Source: Mucilaginibacter sp. UR6-11 (GTDB lineage: Bacteria > Bacteroidota > Bacteroidia > Sphingobacteriales > Sphingobacteriaceae). Taken from it: a stretch of 64,000 nucleotides of DNA. The stretch lies in the NCBI RefSeq assembly GCF_020880695.1, contig NZ_JAJIWO010000010.1, positions 1 to 64,000 of the forward strand, read 5' to 3'. Numbering within the stretch: position 1 is the stretch's first letter; the number at the start of each line of letters is the position of its first letter. Below the pieces are notes generated by a model. The model worked only from the letters and a program-made list of their open reading frames with translations, searched no databases and had not been told where the DNA came from. The position numbers were made by a program, and so were the translations under genes. Below, in pieces: positions 33,458 to 42,907 of the stretch.

Positions 33458-36211
33458 TTGAAATTCGCCAACTTATTTTTTCTATTTGCAATTATTTTAA
33501 TGGTAAACATAATAGCTTATGCTCATAAAGGCAGGGCTATAGTTAATAAAGGTATTGCCGACACAATCATAAAGATTGATTCAGCAAGATTCCCCAAACT
33601 CACTAAAGATAAAAAATCTAAAGGAACTTCCGCAGTTAAAAACGATACGACCAGAAAACTTATTGCCAGAGATACGACAAAAAAGAACTCCGACCTGGAT
33701 ACGGAAATAAAAGATATTGCGGACTCAAGCTATAATGATCTTAAAACAGGCATTAGTTACCGTATCGGTAATGCCCGGGTAACCTATGGCGATTTTGAGC
33801 TGGATGCCGAATATATCAGGATCGACAGGAAAAGACATTTAATCTATGCCAGCGGTCTTAAAGATAAAAAAACAGGCCGTTATATAGGCCGTCCAATCTC
33901 ACGTCAGGGTAAGGATGAGCCGATAACTTCAGACTCGTTGCTGTTTAATTACGAAACCAAGAGAGGTAATACCTGGAATATTTTTACGCAGCAGGACGGC
34001 AACTACATCTCGCACGGGAAGGCAAAAAAATTGAATGAAGAAGAGATTGCACTCTCTGACGTGATTTTTAGCGCCTGCGATAAACCTATGCACGGCGAAG
34101 ATCCTGATTACGGTATTGTAATTACACGCGGTATTGCCGAACAAAAAAGAATTATATCAGGTCCTGCTTACCTGGAGATTGAGGGCATCCCTATACCCAT
34201 CGGTATACCTTTCGGCTTTTTCCCGAAGCAAAACACCCGTTCATCAGGTATCATGTTACCCACCTTTGGCGAGGACGCCACCTTGGGGTTTTTCCTGCGT
34301 GATTTCGGCTATTATCTGGGTTTAAGTGATTACGCTGATTTAACCAACCTGGGTACGTATTACTCAAACGGATCATACGAGGTGAGCAGCTCGCTCAATT
34401 ATCAAAAAAGATATAAATACAACGGCGATTTAACGTTGAGCTATGGCTCGCATAACTACAATCTGCCCGGCGATCCGCCGCGCCGCGATTTTCATATCGC
34501 GTGGCAGCACGCCCAAAACCCCAATGCCAGCCCGGGCAGCACATTTAGCGCATCGGTGAATGCGGGTACGTCAAGTTTTTACCAAAATAATCCGGCATCA
34601 ACCGGATATAATTTACAGCAGCTTACCCAAAATGCATTGCGTTCAAGTATCTCTTATTCAAAAACGTGGGCGGGTACGCCATTTAACTTAACTACCAGCC
34701 TTTCGCATAGCCAGGATCTGACCTTAAAGACCGTTTCGCTCGAGCTGCCCAACGTTAACTTCAGTATGTCCAGTATAAACCCTTTCGATTCAAAAGACCG
34801 GGTTGACGAGCAAAAATGGTATCAAAAAATAACGGTGGCTTATAACATGACCGCCACCAACCGTATTAATAATGTGCCCGAGTCTGAGCTGTTTAAAAGC
34901 GAAACACTTACCAAGCGGATGCAAAACGGTATTCAGCATCAAATTCCGGTTGGTTTAAATTTTAACATCCTTAGATATTTCCAGTTTAATGTTAACGCTA
35001 ATTATACCGAGCGCTGGTACTTCCAGTCAATTAGTGAACATTACGCCAGGGCCGATTCGTTGGCTACTGATACCGTGCCCGGTTTTAAAAGGGTAGGTAA
35101 TTATAACATGAGCGCCGGCCTGTCAACCAAAATATATGGTACGATAAACTTTAAAAACAGCAAGCTTAAAGCTATCCGCCACGTAATAACTCCAAACATT
35201 GGCTTTAGCTATTCGCCAGATTATTCCGGCCTTGACCGAAGCTATAACCGCTTAATTGTAAGTAACGCCACTGTGCCTTATCCAGTGGTTTATCAGCGGT
35301 ATTCAATATTTAACAACTCCGTTTACGGTGGCCCAGGCGGTGGCCGGCAAGCCGGGATGAGCTTAAGCGTAGACAATAACATCGAGGCAAAGTTCAGGCC
35401 CAAAAGTACGGATACCGCGCAGGTAGACAAGAAGGTTCAGTTGCTGCAAAGTTTGTCGTTCTCAACATTTTATAATTTTGCTGCCGATTCATTTAAGCTA
35501 ACGCCCATATCTGTTTCGGGCCATACCGGCTTGTTTAATGATAAAATAAATGTAACCTTCAGCGCCGGCTTTGATCCTTATATAAGCAAAGTTTATGATA
35601 CGATAGCCAACGGGCAAATCGCTGCCTATTTAAGAAGATTTAACCGTTATACCTGGCAGGACGGTCAAATACCAAAGCTTACCAATTTTAGTTTCTCCGT
35701 AAGCGGCAGCTTAAATCCCGCGGTATTTCATCCCTCGCCCAATGGCAGTAATAACGTAATAGGAGGTTACGGAGCTAACAATCCAAATACACTTGCTACC
35801 GCCACGCCCGAGCAACGGCAAAGCTTGGCTCTGTTAAACAGCGATCCGAGTGCTTACGTTGATTTTAATATTCCCTGGAACCTGGTTATTAATTATAATT
35901 TTAGTTATGCAAATAACTATGTAAACAGCACGCGGGCCAATACAATAATGCTAAGCGGCGATTTAAGCCTGACACCCAAATGGAAAATACAATTTAATAC
36001 GAATTATGATTTGGCAGCCAGGCAATTAAGCAGTGCCACGTCTTTCGCTATTTACCGCGATCTGCATTGCTGGGACCTGTCTATAAACTGGGTGCCATTT
36101 GGGTATTATAAATCCTATAATGTTACTTTAAAAGTAAAATCAGCAATTTTACAGGCGTTGAAGTTGAGTAAACGGAGCGACTATACAAATAATGCAAATT
36201 TCAATCAGTAA
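33458..36211 (+). CDS. lptD: LptD-like outer-membrane LPS assembly protein
   Basis: 917 residues starting with TTG at 33458. MKFANLFFLFAIILMVNIIA is a good signal peptide, and no other start gives one. Residues about 95-260 are the OstA/beta-jellyroll part (YRIGNARVTYGDFELDAEYI); LEIEGIPIPIGIPFGFFPKQ is the LptD-type segment. The rest is a beta barrel ending near KWKIQFNTNYDLAARQLSSA. It inserts LPS into the outer leaflet. It is followed by cinA almost without a gap. Confidence 0.88.
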   Translation: MKFANLFFLFAIILMVNIIAYAHKGRAIVNKGIADTIIKIDSARFPKLTKDKKSKGTSAVKNDTTRKLIARDTTKKNSDLDTEIKDIADSSYNDLKTGISYRIGNARVTYGDFELDAEYIRIDRKRHLIYASGLKDKKTGRYIGRPISRQGKDEPITSDSLLFNYETKRGNTWNIFTQQDGNYISHGKAKKLNEEEIALSDVIFSACDKPMHGEDPDYGIVITRGIAEQKRIISGPAYLEIEGIPIPIGIPFGFFPKQNTRSSGIMLPTFGEDATLGFFLRDFGYYLGLSDYADLTNLGTYYSNGSYEVSSSLNYQKRYKYNGDLTLSYGSHNYNLPGDPPRRDFHIAWQHAQNPNASPGSTFSASVNAGTSSFYQNNPASTGYNLQQLTQNALRSSISYSKTWAGTPFNLTTSLSHSQDLTLKTVSLELPNVNFSMSSINPFDSKDRVDEQKWYQKITVAYNMTATNRINNVPESELFKSETLTKRMQNGIQHQIPVGLNFNILRYFQFNVNANYTERWYFQSISEHYARADSLATDTVPGFKRVGNYNMSAGLSTKIYGTINFKNSKLKAIRHVITPNIGFSYSPDYSGLDRSYNRLIVSNATVPYPVVYQRYSIFNNSVYGGPGGGRQAGMSLSVDNNIEAKFRPKSTDTAQVDKKVQLLQSLSFSTFYNFAADSFKLTPISVSGHTGLFNDKINVTFSAGFDPYISKVYDTIANGQIAAYLRRFNRYTWQDGQIPKLTNFSFSVSGSLNPAVFHPSPNGSNNVIGGYGANNPNTLATATPEQRQSLALLNSDPSAYVDFNIPWNLVINYNFSYANNYVNSTRANTIMLSGDLSLTPKWKIQFNTNYDLAARQLSSATSFAIYRDLHCWDLSINWVPFGYYKSYNVTLKVKSAILQALKLSKRSDYTNNANFNQ

Positions 36212-36218
36212 AAAAAGA

Positions 36219-37466
36219 ATGCTTGCAGAAATAATAACCATAGGCGATGAGATCTTAATAGGGCAGGTTGTTGATACCAATTCTGCCTGGATGGCACAGC
36301 AGTTAAATAGCGCAGGTATCCGCGTAAAGCAGATCACATCAGTATCTGATGAGAAACAACACATCCTTACGGCATTAGCAGAGGCCGCTATAAGAGCAGA
36401 TATTATTTTAATAACCGGCGGATTAGGTCCGACCAGGGATGATATTACCAAAAATACACTTGCCGAATATTTCGGCGTAAGCATGGTTGAAAATGAAGCG
36501 GCCCGGGATAATGTGCTGCAGATTTTTGAAAAATATAAAAGGCCAATGCTTGAAATTAACCGGCTGCAGGCGCAGGTGCCCGAAAATTGCGAGGTAATAG
36601 TTAATAAAAACGGTACGGCGCCGGGTATGTGGTTTAATGAGAGGGGGAAGATATACGTATCAATGCCGGGTGTACCGTTTGAGATGATGTACATGATGGA
36701 AGAACAGGTGATCCCCAAACTCAAAGCATCGTTTAAGTTGCCTGTAATTATTCATCAAACGATTTTAACGGTAGGCGAGGGCGAATCCTTTTTATCCCAA
36801 AGAATAGCCGATATTGAAGATTCATTGCCCGCGCATATCAAATTGGCTTATCTGCCAAAACCCGGCCAGGTACGTTTAAGACTAAGCGGTACAGGTGAGG
36901 ATGAAGCCCTGCTGACCAGCGAGATAGCTGAATATGCCTCTGCAATTATTGAACGCGTGGGTAATTTTGTAGCCGCTGAAGAAGACATACCACTTGAGAA
37001 GGTAATATTAAATTTTATGACAGAAAAGGGGCTCACCCTTTCTGTTGCCGAAAGCTGCACCGGTGGTTATATATCGCATTTGTTTACCCAGCATGCAGGC
37101 TCGTCCAAAGTGTTTTTTGGCGGCGCTGTTTCTTATTCGTACGAATTGAAGGAGAGCATACTGGGCGTAAAAAATGAGACGCTATGGCAATACGGCGCGG
37201 TAAGCGAAGAAACAGCTGTGGAGATGGCAGAAGGCGCGCTGTTAAATTTCAAATCGGATTATGCTATAGCGGTTACCGGTATTGCCGGGCCGGATGGCGG
37301 CCTGCCTGATAAGCCAGTTGGGACGGTTTGGATCGCGGTGGCGTGTGCTCAAAAAACGGTCAGAAAGAAATTCACATTCGGCAGTAAAAGGCAGCAAAAC
37401 ATCGAAAGGAGCGCAACAAGTGCATTATTTATGTTGAATACTTTACTCAGGGATGTTGAAAAGTAA
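36219..37466 (+). CDS. cinA: CinA-like protein
   Basis: About 415 residues. N-terminal MoCF-type domain: AEIITIGDEILIGQVVDTNS and LITGGLGPTRDDITKNTLAE. C-terminal PncC domain: LSVAESCTGGYISHLFTQHA and AVTGIAGPDGGLPDKPVGTV. The family acts on pyridine nucleotides (NMN deamidase, ADP-ribose pyrophosphatase). A start at 36192 would overlap lptD, so ATG 36219 is preferred. Confidence 0.9.
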   Translation: MLAEIITIGDEILIGQVVDTNSAWMAQQLNSAGIRVKQITSVSDEKQHILTALAEAAIRADIILITGGLGPTRDDITKNTLAEYFGVSMVENEAARDNVLQIFEKYKRPMLEINRLQAQVPENCEVIVNKNGTAPGMWFNERGKIYVSMPGVPFEMMYMMEEQVIPKLKASFKLPVIIHQTILTVGEGESFLSQRIADIEDSLPAHIKLAYLPKPGQVRLRLSGTGEDEALLTSEIAEYASAIIERVGNFVAAEEDIPLEKVILNFMTEKGLTLSVAESCTGGYISHLFTQHAGSSKVFFGGAVSYSYELKESILGVKNETLWQYGAVSEETAVEMAEGALLNFKSDYAIAVTGIAGPDGGLPDKPVGTVWIAVACAQKTVRKKFTFGSKRQQNIERSATSALFMLNTLLRDVEK

Positions 37467-37510
37467 CCAACGGATTTTCTAATTTTGACCAAAGAACTAT
37501 ATTTTATTGT

Positions 37511-38941
37511 ATGGCTAAATATCAGCTGTTATTGCCGAAGATGGGTGAAAGTGTTGCAGAGGCAACTGTAATTAAATGGCTTAAAAAACCAGGTGATTAT
37601 ATTGAAGCCGACGACGCAGTGATGGAAATTGCAACTGATAAAGTTGACTCTGAAGTTCCGTCGCCGGTGGCAGGAAGGCTGGTGGAGCAGCGTTGCAAAG
37701 AAGATGAGGTAGTACAGGTTGGGTCTGTTATAGCCGTTATTGAAACCGATGAGCCTGAACAGGCCGCATCTGCACCGCAACCTGTTATTGCCTCACAACC
37801 GACGCCGGTTGCATCACCTGCCCCGCAGGCTTCCGCAGCACCGGCATCGCCACAGCCACAAAGCATACCGGGCACAGAACAGCTTGCGCAAAGAACCCAG
37901 GCACCTGCCCCTCAATCAAGCAATGGCGAATTTAAAAGCGGCTCGAGATTTTATTCGCCGTTAGTTAAACATATAGCACAACAGGAAAACATAAGTATAG
38001 CTGAGCTGGAGCACATCCCCGGAAGTGGCGCCGAAGGGCGTTTAACCAAGGACGATCTGCTAGGTTATATTCGTAATAAAGGTAATGCCCCTGCTGCCGC
38101 CCAGCAAGCCGCAGCGCCGCAGACCGCGCCCGCACAACAGCAATCTGCGCAAGCAAAACCAACGCCGCCTGAAGCACCTAAGGCCGGAACGCCGAGGTCA
38201 GAACCCGTTAAACCGGCCTTTTCGGCAACAGGTGTTGACGAGATCATAGAAATGGACCGGATGCGTCGCCTGATAGCCGACCATATGGTTATGAGCAAGC
38301 ATACCTCGCCGCATGTAACTTCATTTGTAGAGGCCGATGTAACCGGCCTGGTATTGTGGCGCGAGAAAATAAAGAACAGCTTTGAAAAACGCGAAGGCGA
38401 AAAAATAACATTCACCCCTATATTTATTGAAGCCGTAGTTAAGGCGATAAAAGATTACCCCATGGTTAACGTATCCGTTAACGGTACCCAGATCATCAAA
38501 AAAGCCGCTATAAATATCAGTATGGCAACTGCTTTGCCCAATGGTAACCTGATTGTGCCGGTAATAAAAAAAGCCGAAGAACTGAATCTGCTTGGTATCA
38601 CCAAAGCCGTAAACAGCCTGGCTAATAAGGCCCGTACCGGAAAACTACAACCAGATGATGTTAAGGACGGTACATTTACCATCACTAATGTGGGCACGTT
38701 TGGCAACGTAATGGGTACGCCTATTATTAACCAGCCACAGGTAGCTATATTGGCCGTAGGTGCGATAAAGAAGAAGCCTGCCGTTATTGAAACCCCGCAA
38801 GGTGATGTAATAGCCATAAGGCACATGATGTTTTTATCGTTATCGTATGATCACCGGGTGGTTGATGGTGCGCTGGGTGGCACGTTTTTAAGCCGCATAG
38901 CTTATTATCTTGAAAACTGGGACGCTGATAAAGAAGTGTAG
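37511..38941 (+). CDS. Dihydrolipoamide acyltransferase (E2 of a 2-oxoacid dehydrogenase)
   Basis: 476 residues: lipoyl domain with Lys44 in ATDKVDSEVPSPVAG, an Ala/Pro-rich linker (about 85-140), a peripheral-subunit-binding domain (YSPLVKHIAQQENISIAELE), a second Ala/Gln-rich linker, then the catalytic domain ending SYDHRVVDG with His448. The KVDSE context and sequence style suggest the branched-chain E2 rather than pyruvate or 2-oxoglutarate E2. No E1 or E3 is adjacent. Confidence 0.9.
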   Translation: MAKYQLLLPKMGESVAEATVIKWLKKPGDYIEADDAVMEIATDKVDSEVPSPVAGRLVEQRCKEDEVVQVGSVIAVIETDEPEQAASAPQPVIASQPTPVASPAPQASAAPASPQPQSIPGTEQLAQRTQAPAPQSSNGEFKSGSRFYSPLVKHIAQQENISIAELEHIPGSGAEGRLTKDDLLGYIRNKGNAPAAAQQAAAPQTAPAQQQSAQAKPTPPEAPKAGTPRSEPVKPAFSATGVDEIIEMDRMRRLIADHMVMSKHTSPHVTSFVEADVTGLVLWREKIKNSFEKREGEKITFTPIFIEAVVKAIKDYPMVNVSVNGTQIIKKAAINISMATALPNGNLIVPVIKKAEELNLLGITKAVNSLANKARTGKLQPDDVKDGTFTITNVGTFGNVMGTPIINQPQVAILAVGAIKKKPAVIETPQGDVIAIRHMMFLSLSYDHRVVDGALGGTFLSRIAYYLENWDADKEV

Positions 38942-39045
38942 ATCAGACAAAAAATCTTTCCAAACAATCCAAACAACCATTGCTGTTTTTTAGTTTAAGC
39001 AGGTAGAGGCGGTATGTACTGCCGTTACTTAAACTACAAAGTACT

Positions 39046-39390
39046 ATGGAAAATTATGAAACCTTAGTGGACGCCACTAATGATTTGATGAAAAGGGGAT
39101 ATACCGCTAACTTAAGCATGGAAGGCGATACCATTGATGATAAGTCAAAGGATATACATATGACTGCGGATGATTTTTCGATAGACGAATTTTATCGTTT
39201 TGAAGGCCAAAGCAACCCGGCTGATATGTCAATTGTATACGCGGTTAGTTCGCCCAAGTATAACTTAAAAGGCATCATTGTAAATGCTTACGGCACTTAT
39301 GCGGATGATAGCTCATCTGCTATAGAAGCTAAGCTGCATCATTACCAGGTAAGCCAGAATTTACACGGCAGCGATAAGCCGTCGGCATAA
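39046..39390 (+). CDS. Conserved small protein of unknown function
   Basis: 114 residues, acidic, no membrane segment. METVDATNDLMKRGY-like opening (YETLVDATNDLMKRGYTANL), then FSIDEFYRFEGQSNPADMSI and GIIVNAYGTYADDSSSA. From memory, relatives in Bacteroidota databases are sometimes labelled 'phosphoribosylpyrophosphate synthetase', but no PRPP synthetase motif is present and I would not carry that name over. A strong terminator follows. Confidence 0.6.
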   Translation: MENYETLVDATNDLMKRGYTANLSMEGDTIDDKSKDIHMTADDFSIDEFYRFEGQSNPADMSIVYAVSSPKYNLKGIIVNAYGTYADDSSSAIEAKLHHYQVSQNLHGSDKPSA

Positions 39391-39432
39391 TCGTAATAAG
39401 CCACTCAATGAGACAATATCCATTGACATTTT

Positions 39433-39472
39433 AAATGCCCTAATCCGATCATCGGATTAGGGCATTTGTTTT
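39433..39472 (+). terminator. Terminator after the 39046 gene
   Basis: AAATGCCCTAATCCG (39433-39447) and CGGATTAGGGCATTT (39453-39467) form a perfect 15-bp stem, followed by GTTTTT. Confidence 0.85.
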
Positions 39473-39576
39473 TATCAACCTCCAAAAGGAAGCGGTTTGG
39501 TTTTGTAAAAAATGTTTATTCGTCATGCAATATTTAAATATTTTCGCCGTCTAATAACCAGTAAACCTTGAAATTA

Positions 39577-40815
39577 ATGAGAAGACTTTTGTTTGCCATC
39601 CTGGCCTGCCTGAGTTCCTGGCCTGCACAAGCCCAAAAACAGCCATCCGGCGAAATAACCGGGTTTAAGAATTATACAACTTCGATCGAGTATCAACGAC
39701 AGGCCGCCTTCAGGAACAAAAACTATCCTTCGGCTGAAAAAATAATAAAGGAATGGATTAATAAATACAATTCATTAACACCTGAGCAGCAAAAAAACTT
39801 TAGTAATAAACTACCGTCAATATATTATAATCTGGCATGTTGTATCAATTTACAAGGCAGGGGCGACGAGGCCTTATCTTACCTGGAAAAATCAGTAAAA
39901 TTTGGTTTCGCAGAATACGCGCTGGCCAAAACAGATGCCGATCTTGAAAGCTTACACAACACCAAGCGTTTTAAAGCTGCGTTGCAAACTATCCGCGGAC
40001 GCGGAGATCTGAATTACATCCTGCAGGTGTCAGGCCCTTATAATCATAAAATAGATAAAAATCTTCCGGTGTTTACTTATCAAAGTGCTAATGACCCGGC
40101 GCTCGTCACCCTAAAAAATAAATTCAACCTGGATTCGGTAAGCGGTAACGGCGACGAGATCAGCAGATTGAAAAATTTATTACTATGGGCGCATAATGCT
40201 GCTCCGCACAATGGCAGTGAAGCGGGCCCCGACTCAAAGAATGCGGCGGATATTATTGCGTTTTGTAAAAAAGAAAAACATGGCGTTAATTGCCGCATGA
40301 TGGCAACTATATTACGAGATGTTTATCAGGCAGAAGGTTTTCCTGCCCGGGTAGTGTCATGTATGCCCAAAGATAGTTTAGATTCTGACTGCCATGTGAT
40401 TAATGTTGTATGGTCAAAGACATTGAATAAATGGATCTGGATGGATCCCAGCTTTAATGCGTATGTGACTGATGCAAAAGGCAATTTGCTTAGCATTGAG
40501 GAAGTAAGGGAACGTTTGGTTAAGGGTAGTGATGACCTGGTGCTAAATAGTGATGCCAATCATAACAATGAAGAAAAGCAATCTAAAGAGGGCTACCTGG
40601 GTCATTATATGTCTAAAAACCTGTATTGGCTGCAATGCGCAACTGATAGCGAGTGGGGCATGGAAACCGACAAGGTGGATAAGTTTGCACGTACGTATGT
40701 CAATTTATATCCGGGCAGTTTTACTACAAAACATGTATCGAATGCGGTAAAAAACGCTAAGGTGATAGTTACCCATAACCCTGACTACTTTTGGCAAAAA
40801 CCGGCGGGGATGTAA
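39577..40815 (+). CDS. Exported protein with TPR-like and transglutaminase-like domains
   Basis: About 412 residues. ATG 39577 gives the signal peptide MRRLLFAILACLSSWPAQAQ; a TTG at 39568 is in frame but less likely. Residues about 60-140 look like TPR helices (YYNLACCINLQGRGDEALSY). The C-terminal half has a transglutaminase-like triad: Cys in GVNCRMMATILRDVYQAEGF, His in DCHVINVVWS, Asp in WMDPSFNAYV. It may be an active exported protease or amidase-like enzyme; the substrate is unknown. It stands alone. Confidence 0.8.
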   Translation: MRRLLFAILACLSSWPAQAQKQPSGEITGFKNYTTSIEYQRQAAFRNKNYPSAEKIIKEWINKYNSLTPEQQKNFSNKLPSIYYNLACCINLQGRGDEALSYLEKSVKFGFAEYALAKTDADLESLHNTKRFKAALQTIRGRGDLNYILQVSGPYNHKIDKNLPVFTYQSANDPALVTLKNKFNLDSVSGNGDEISRLKNLLLWAHNAAPHNGSEAGPDSKNAADIIAFCKKEKHGVNCRMMATILRDVYQAEGFPARVVSCMPKDSLDSDCHVINVVWSKTLNKWIWMDPSFNAYVTDAKGNLLSIEEVRERLVKGSDDLVLNSDANHNNEEKQSKEGYLGHYMSKNLYWLQCATDSEWGMETDKVDKFARTYVNLYPGSFTTKHVSNAVKNAKVIVTHNPDYFWQKPAGM

Positions 40816-41239
40816 ATGCTGCGCAAGTTAAATAAAGCCCCGGCGGCAAAACCTTGATTGTTATTCTTATTTTAGGATCTATCATCCAGTCGAAAAGCTG
40901 TTCTATCACATTGTTAAGTCAATGGTGTTTACTTAGTCTTTATATTTGCGGGGCCTTCGGATGGGTATATGCATTACAGTTTAGCTAATGCCACTTACTG
41001 ACTGGGGCTTTAACGCCGGCCCTTTTTGCTAACAGGTAGGCCAGGTCCAATTATCTTGCCCAGCTCCAGCACTTTTAACTTGTCTATGGCAGCAGAAATT
41101 CGTTTGATGTTGATTTTTGTCCATAACTGCCTAATTTGCTGCGCAAAACGAAAATAAAAATATTAACCCTATTCACGTTCATACAAATTGTCTAAAATCA
41201 TACATTTGTTCACTGTTTTTTATAACGAATAACTTATAC
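40816..41239. other. Intergenic gap with a decayed coding remnant
   Basis: Apart from the remnant at 41010-41157, no ORF, RNA or convincing promoter is seen in these 424 bases. TACATTTG near 41200 could be a -7 element for the M16 gene. Confidence 0.4.
41010..41157 (-). pseudogene. C-terminal remnant of an unknown protein
   Basis: A minus-strand frame open for about 48 codons reads FAQQIRQLWTKINIKRISAA, IDKLKVLELGKIIGPGLPVS and KKGRR, then TAA. It has no start codon. Its composition (amphipathic helix, then a basic wing and K-K-G-R-R) resembles the end of a winged-helix regulator or of an ATPase with a wHTH tail. It is probably what is left of a deleted gene. Confidence 0.3.
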
Positions 41240-42475
41240 ATGGTTAAATTCAACCGATTTATATTGGACAATGGCCTCCGCGTTATTGTTCACGAAGATA
41301 ACACCACCCCCATGGCCGTAGTAAACATTTTATATGATGTGGGCTCGCGCGATGAAAACCCCGAACAAACTGGTTTTGCGCATTTATTTGAACACCTGAT
41401 GTTTGGCGGTTCGGTAAATATCCCTAACTACGACGGACCGCTGCAACAGGTAGGCGGCGAGAATAATGCCTTTACCAGCAATGATATTACCAACTATTAT
41501 ATTACCCTGCCATCGGCCAATTTAGAGACCGCCTTTTGGCTGGAGAGCGACCGCATGCTCAACCTCGCTTTCGGTGAAAAGAGCTTGGAGGTACAACGTG
41601 CCGTCGTGATCGAAGAGTTTAAACAACGTTACCTTAATCAGCCTTACGGCGATGTCTGGCTGCGTTTGCGGCCAATGGTTTACAAAAAGCACCCCTACCT
41701 TTGGGATACTATCGGTAAAAATATAGCGCATATTGAAAACGCCAAAATTGAAGATGTAAAAGCTTTCTTTAAAAAACATTACAACCCGCAAAATGCCATC
41801 ATGGTGGTTGGCGGCGATGTTAAGCTGGAGCAGGTTAAGGAACTGGCGCAAAAATGGTTCGGCCCCATCCCGGCCGGTGAAAAATATAACCGCGACCTGC
41901 CGCAGGAACCCGAACAGCATGAAGTGCGCCGCGAAACGGTGACCGCGAAAGTACCTGTAAATGATGTTTATATAGCACTCCAAATGCCGGGCAGACGCGA
42001 GGAGGCCTTTTATGCTGTTGAGCTAATGGCTGATATCCTTTCGCGCGGAAATTCTTCGCGGATGTACCGTAACCTGGTAAAAGACCGGCAGTTATTTAGC
42101 GAGGTACATGCCTATGTTTTTGGCAGCCTTGATAAAGGCATGTTTGTATTGGAAGGCAAACCAACAGCAGGAGTGACGATTGAAGAAGCAGAGGCAGCGA
42201 TCTGGAGCGAGGTTGAGTTATTAAAAACACAGGAAGTCCCGGCTGACGAGCTAACCAAAGTGCAGAATAAAACAGAGTCGACCATGATATTTTCAGAAAT
42301 GTCATTATTAGATAAGGCGATGAACCTGGCTTATTTTGAATTGTTAGGCGATGCGGAACTGTTTAATAATGAAACCCGGAGGTTTTTGGCCGTAACCCCC
42401 GCGCAAATCAAAGAAGAAGCTAACAAGTTATTCAGAAAAGATAATTCCTCGACACTAATTTATTTAGCCGAGTAG
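41240..42475 (+). CDS. M16-family zinc metallopeptidase, active subunit
   Basis: 411 residues, no signal peptide visible. The zinc motif is HLFEH (His48, Glu51, His52) in GFAHLFEHLMFGGSV. The distal Glu is expected in LEVQRAVVIEEFKQR about 75 residues later. The R/Y pair of the second domain is near NSSRMYRNLVKDRQLF. It matches the catalytic half of paired pitrilysin-like peptidases. The partner gene is at 42908, separated by an inserted four-helix-bundle gene. Confidence 0.9.
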   Translation: MVKFNRFILDNGLRVIVHEDNTTPMAVVNILYDVGSRDENPEQTGFAHLFEHLMFGGSVNIPNYDGPLQQVGGENNAFTSNDITNYYITLPSANLETAFWLESDRMLNLAFGEKSLEVQRAVVIEEFKQRYLNQPYGDVWLRLRPMVYKKHPYLWDTIGKNIAHIENAKIEDVKAFFKKHYNPQNAIMVVGGDVKLEQVKELAQKWFGPIPAGEKYNRDLPQEPEQHEVRRETVTAKVPVNDVYIALQMPGRREEAFYAVELMADILSRGNSSRMYRNLVKDRQLFSEVHAYVFGSLDKGMFVLEGKPTAGVTIEEAEAAIWSEVELLKTQEVPADELTKVQNKTESTMIFSEMSLLDKAMNLAYFELLGDAELFNNETRRFLAVTPAQIKEEANKLFRKDNSSTLIYLAE

Positions 42476-42503
42476 TCATTAGTCATCAGCCACTGGTCAT
42501 TAG
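42475..42503. repeat. Left inverted-repeat arm around the four-helix-bundle gene
   Basis: A 29-nt arm starting GTCATTAGTCATC and ending TGGTCATTAG. It matches the reverse complement of 42872-42900 at about 22 of 29 positions. Confidence 0.6.
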
Positions 42504-42520
42504 TTTTTATTATTTGGTAA

Positions 42521-42889
42521 ATGAGTAATAGAATAGAAGATTTGGAAATATATACCTTATCAGAAGCATTTGCTGATGAAATATGGTTCCTGGTGACTAC
42601 CTGGGATTATTTTACAAAAGATACAATCGGTAAGCAGTTAACACGGTCGGCCGATTCAATTAGCGCAAATATTGCGGAAGGATTTGGACGATATCACTAT
42701 AAAGAAAACAAAAATTTTTGTTATTTCAGTCGTGGCTCTTTAATCGAGACAAAAAGCTGGATTAAAAAGTCTTACACAAGAAGTTTAATAACGGGAGATC
42801 AATATAAAGCATTACTAAGTAAGCTTGAATTAGTTCATATAAAGCTGAACGCATACATAAAATTCATTGGAAAAATGACCAATGACTAA
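42521..42889 (+). CDS. Four-helix-bundle protein (TIGR02436/IVP type)
   Basis: 122 residues. TIGKQLTRSADSISANIAEG (about 38-57), GRYHYKENKNFCYFSRGSLI and ETKSWI give the S-x-S-x-x-x-N-I-A-E-G-x-G-R signature. It is shared by 23S rRNA intervening-sequence proteins and diversity-generating-retroelement Avd proteins. The biochemical role of stand-alone members is not known. It sits inside an M16 gene pair and is flanked by an imperfect inverted repeat. The last codons (M-T-N-D-stop) are part of the right arm. Confidence 0.88.
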   Translation: MSNRIEDLEIYTLSEAFADEIWFLVTTWDYFTKDTIGKQLTRSADSISANIAEGFGRYHYKENKNFCYFSRGSLIETKSWIKKSYTRSLITGDQYKALLSKLELVHIKLNAYIKFIGKMTND

Positions 42890-42900
42890 TGATCAATGAC
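42872..42900. repeat. Right inverted-repeat arm around the four-helix-bundle gene
   Basis: A 29-nt arm of AATGACC, AATGACTAATGATC and AATGAC units. It includes the stop of the four-helix-bundle gene and runs into the start region of the second M16 gene. It is the same unit type as the element before rpe. Confidence 0.6.
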
Positions 42901-42907
42901 AAACACC

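Noticed and set aside
37529..38177. Several antisense ORFs rich in Ala/Gly/Cys over the E2 gene
   Set aside because: They mirror the Ala/Pro linker of the acyltransferase; shadow frames only.
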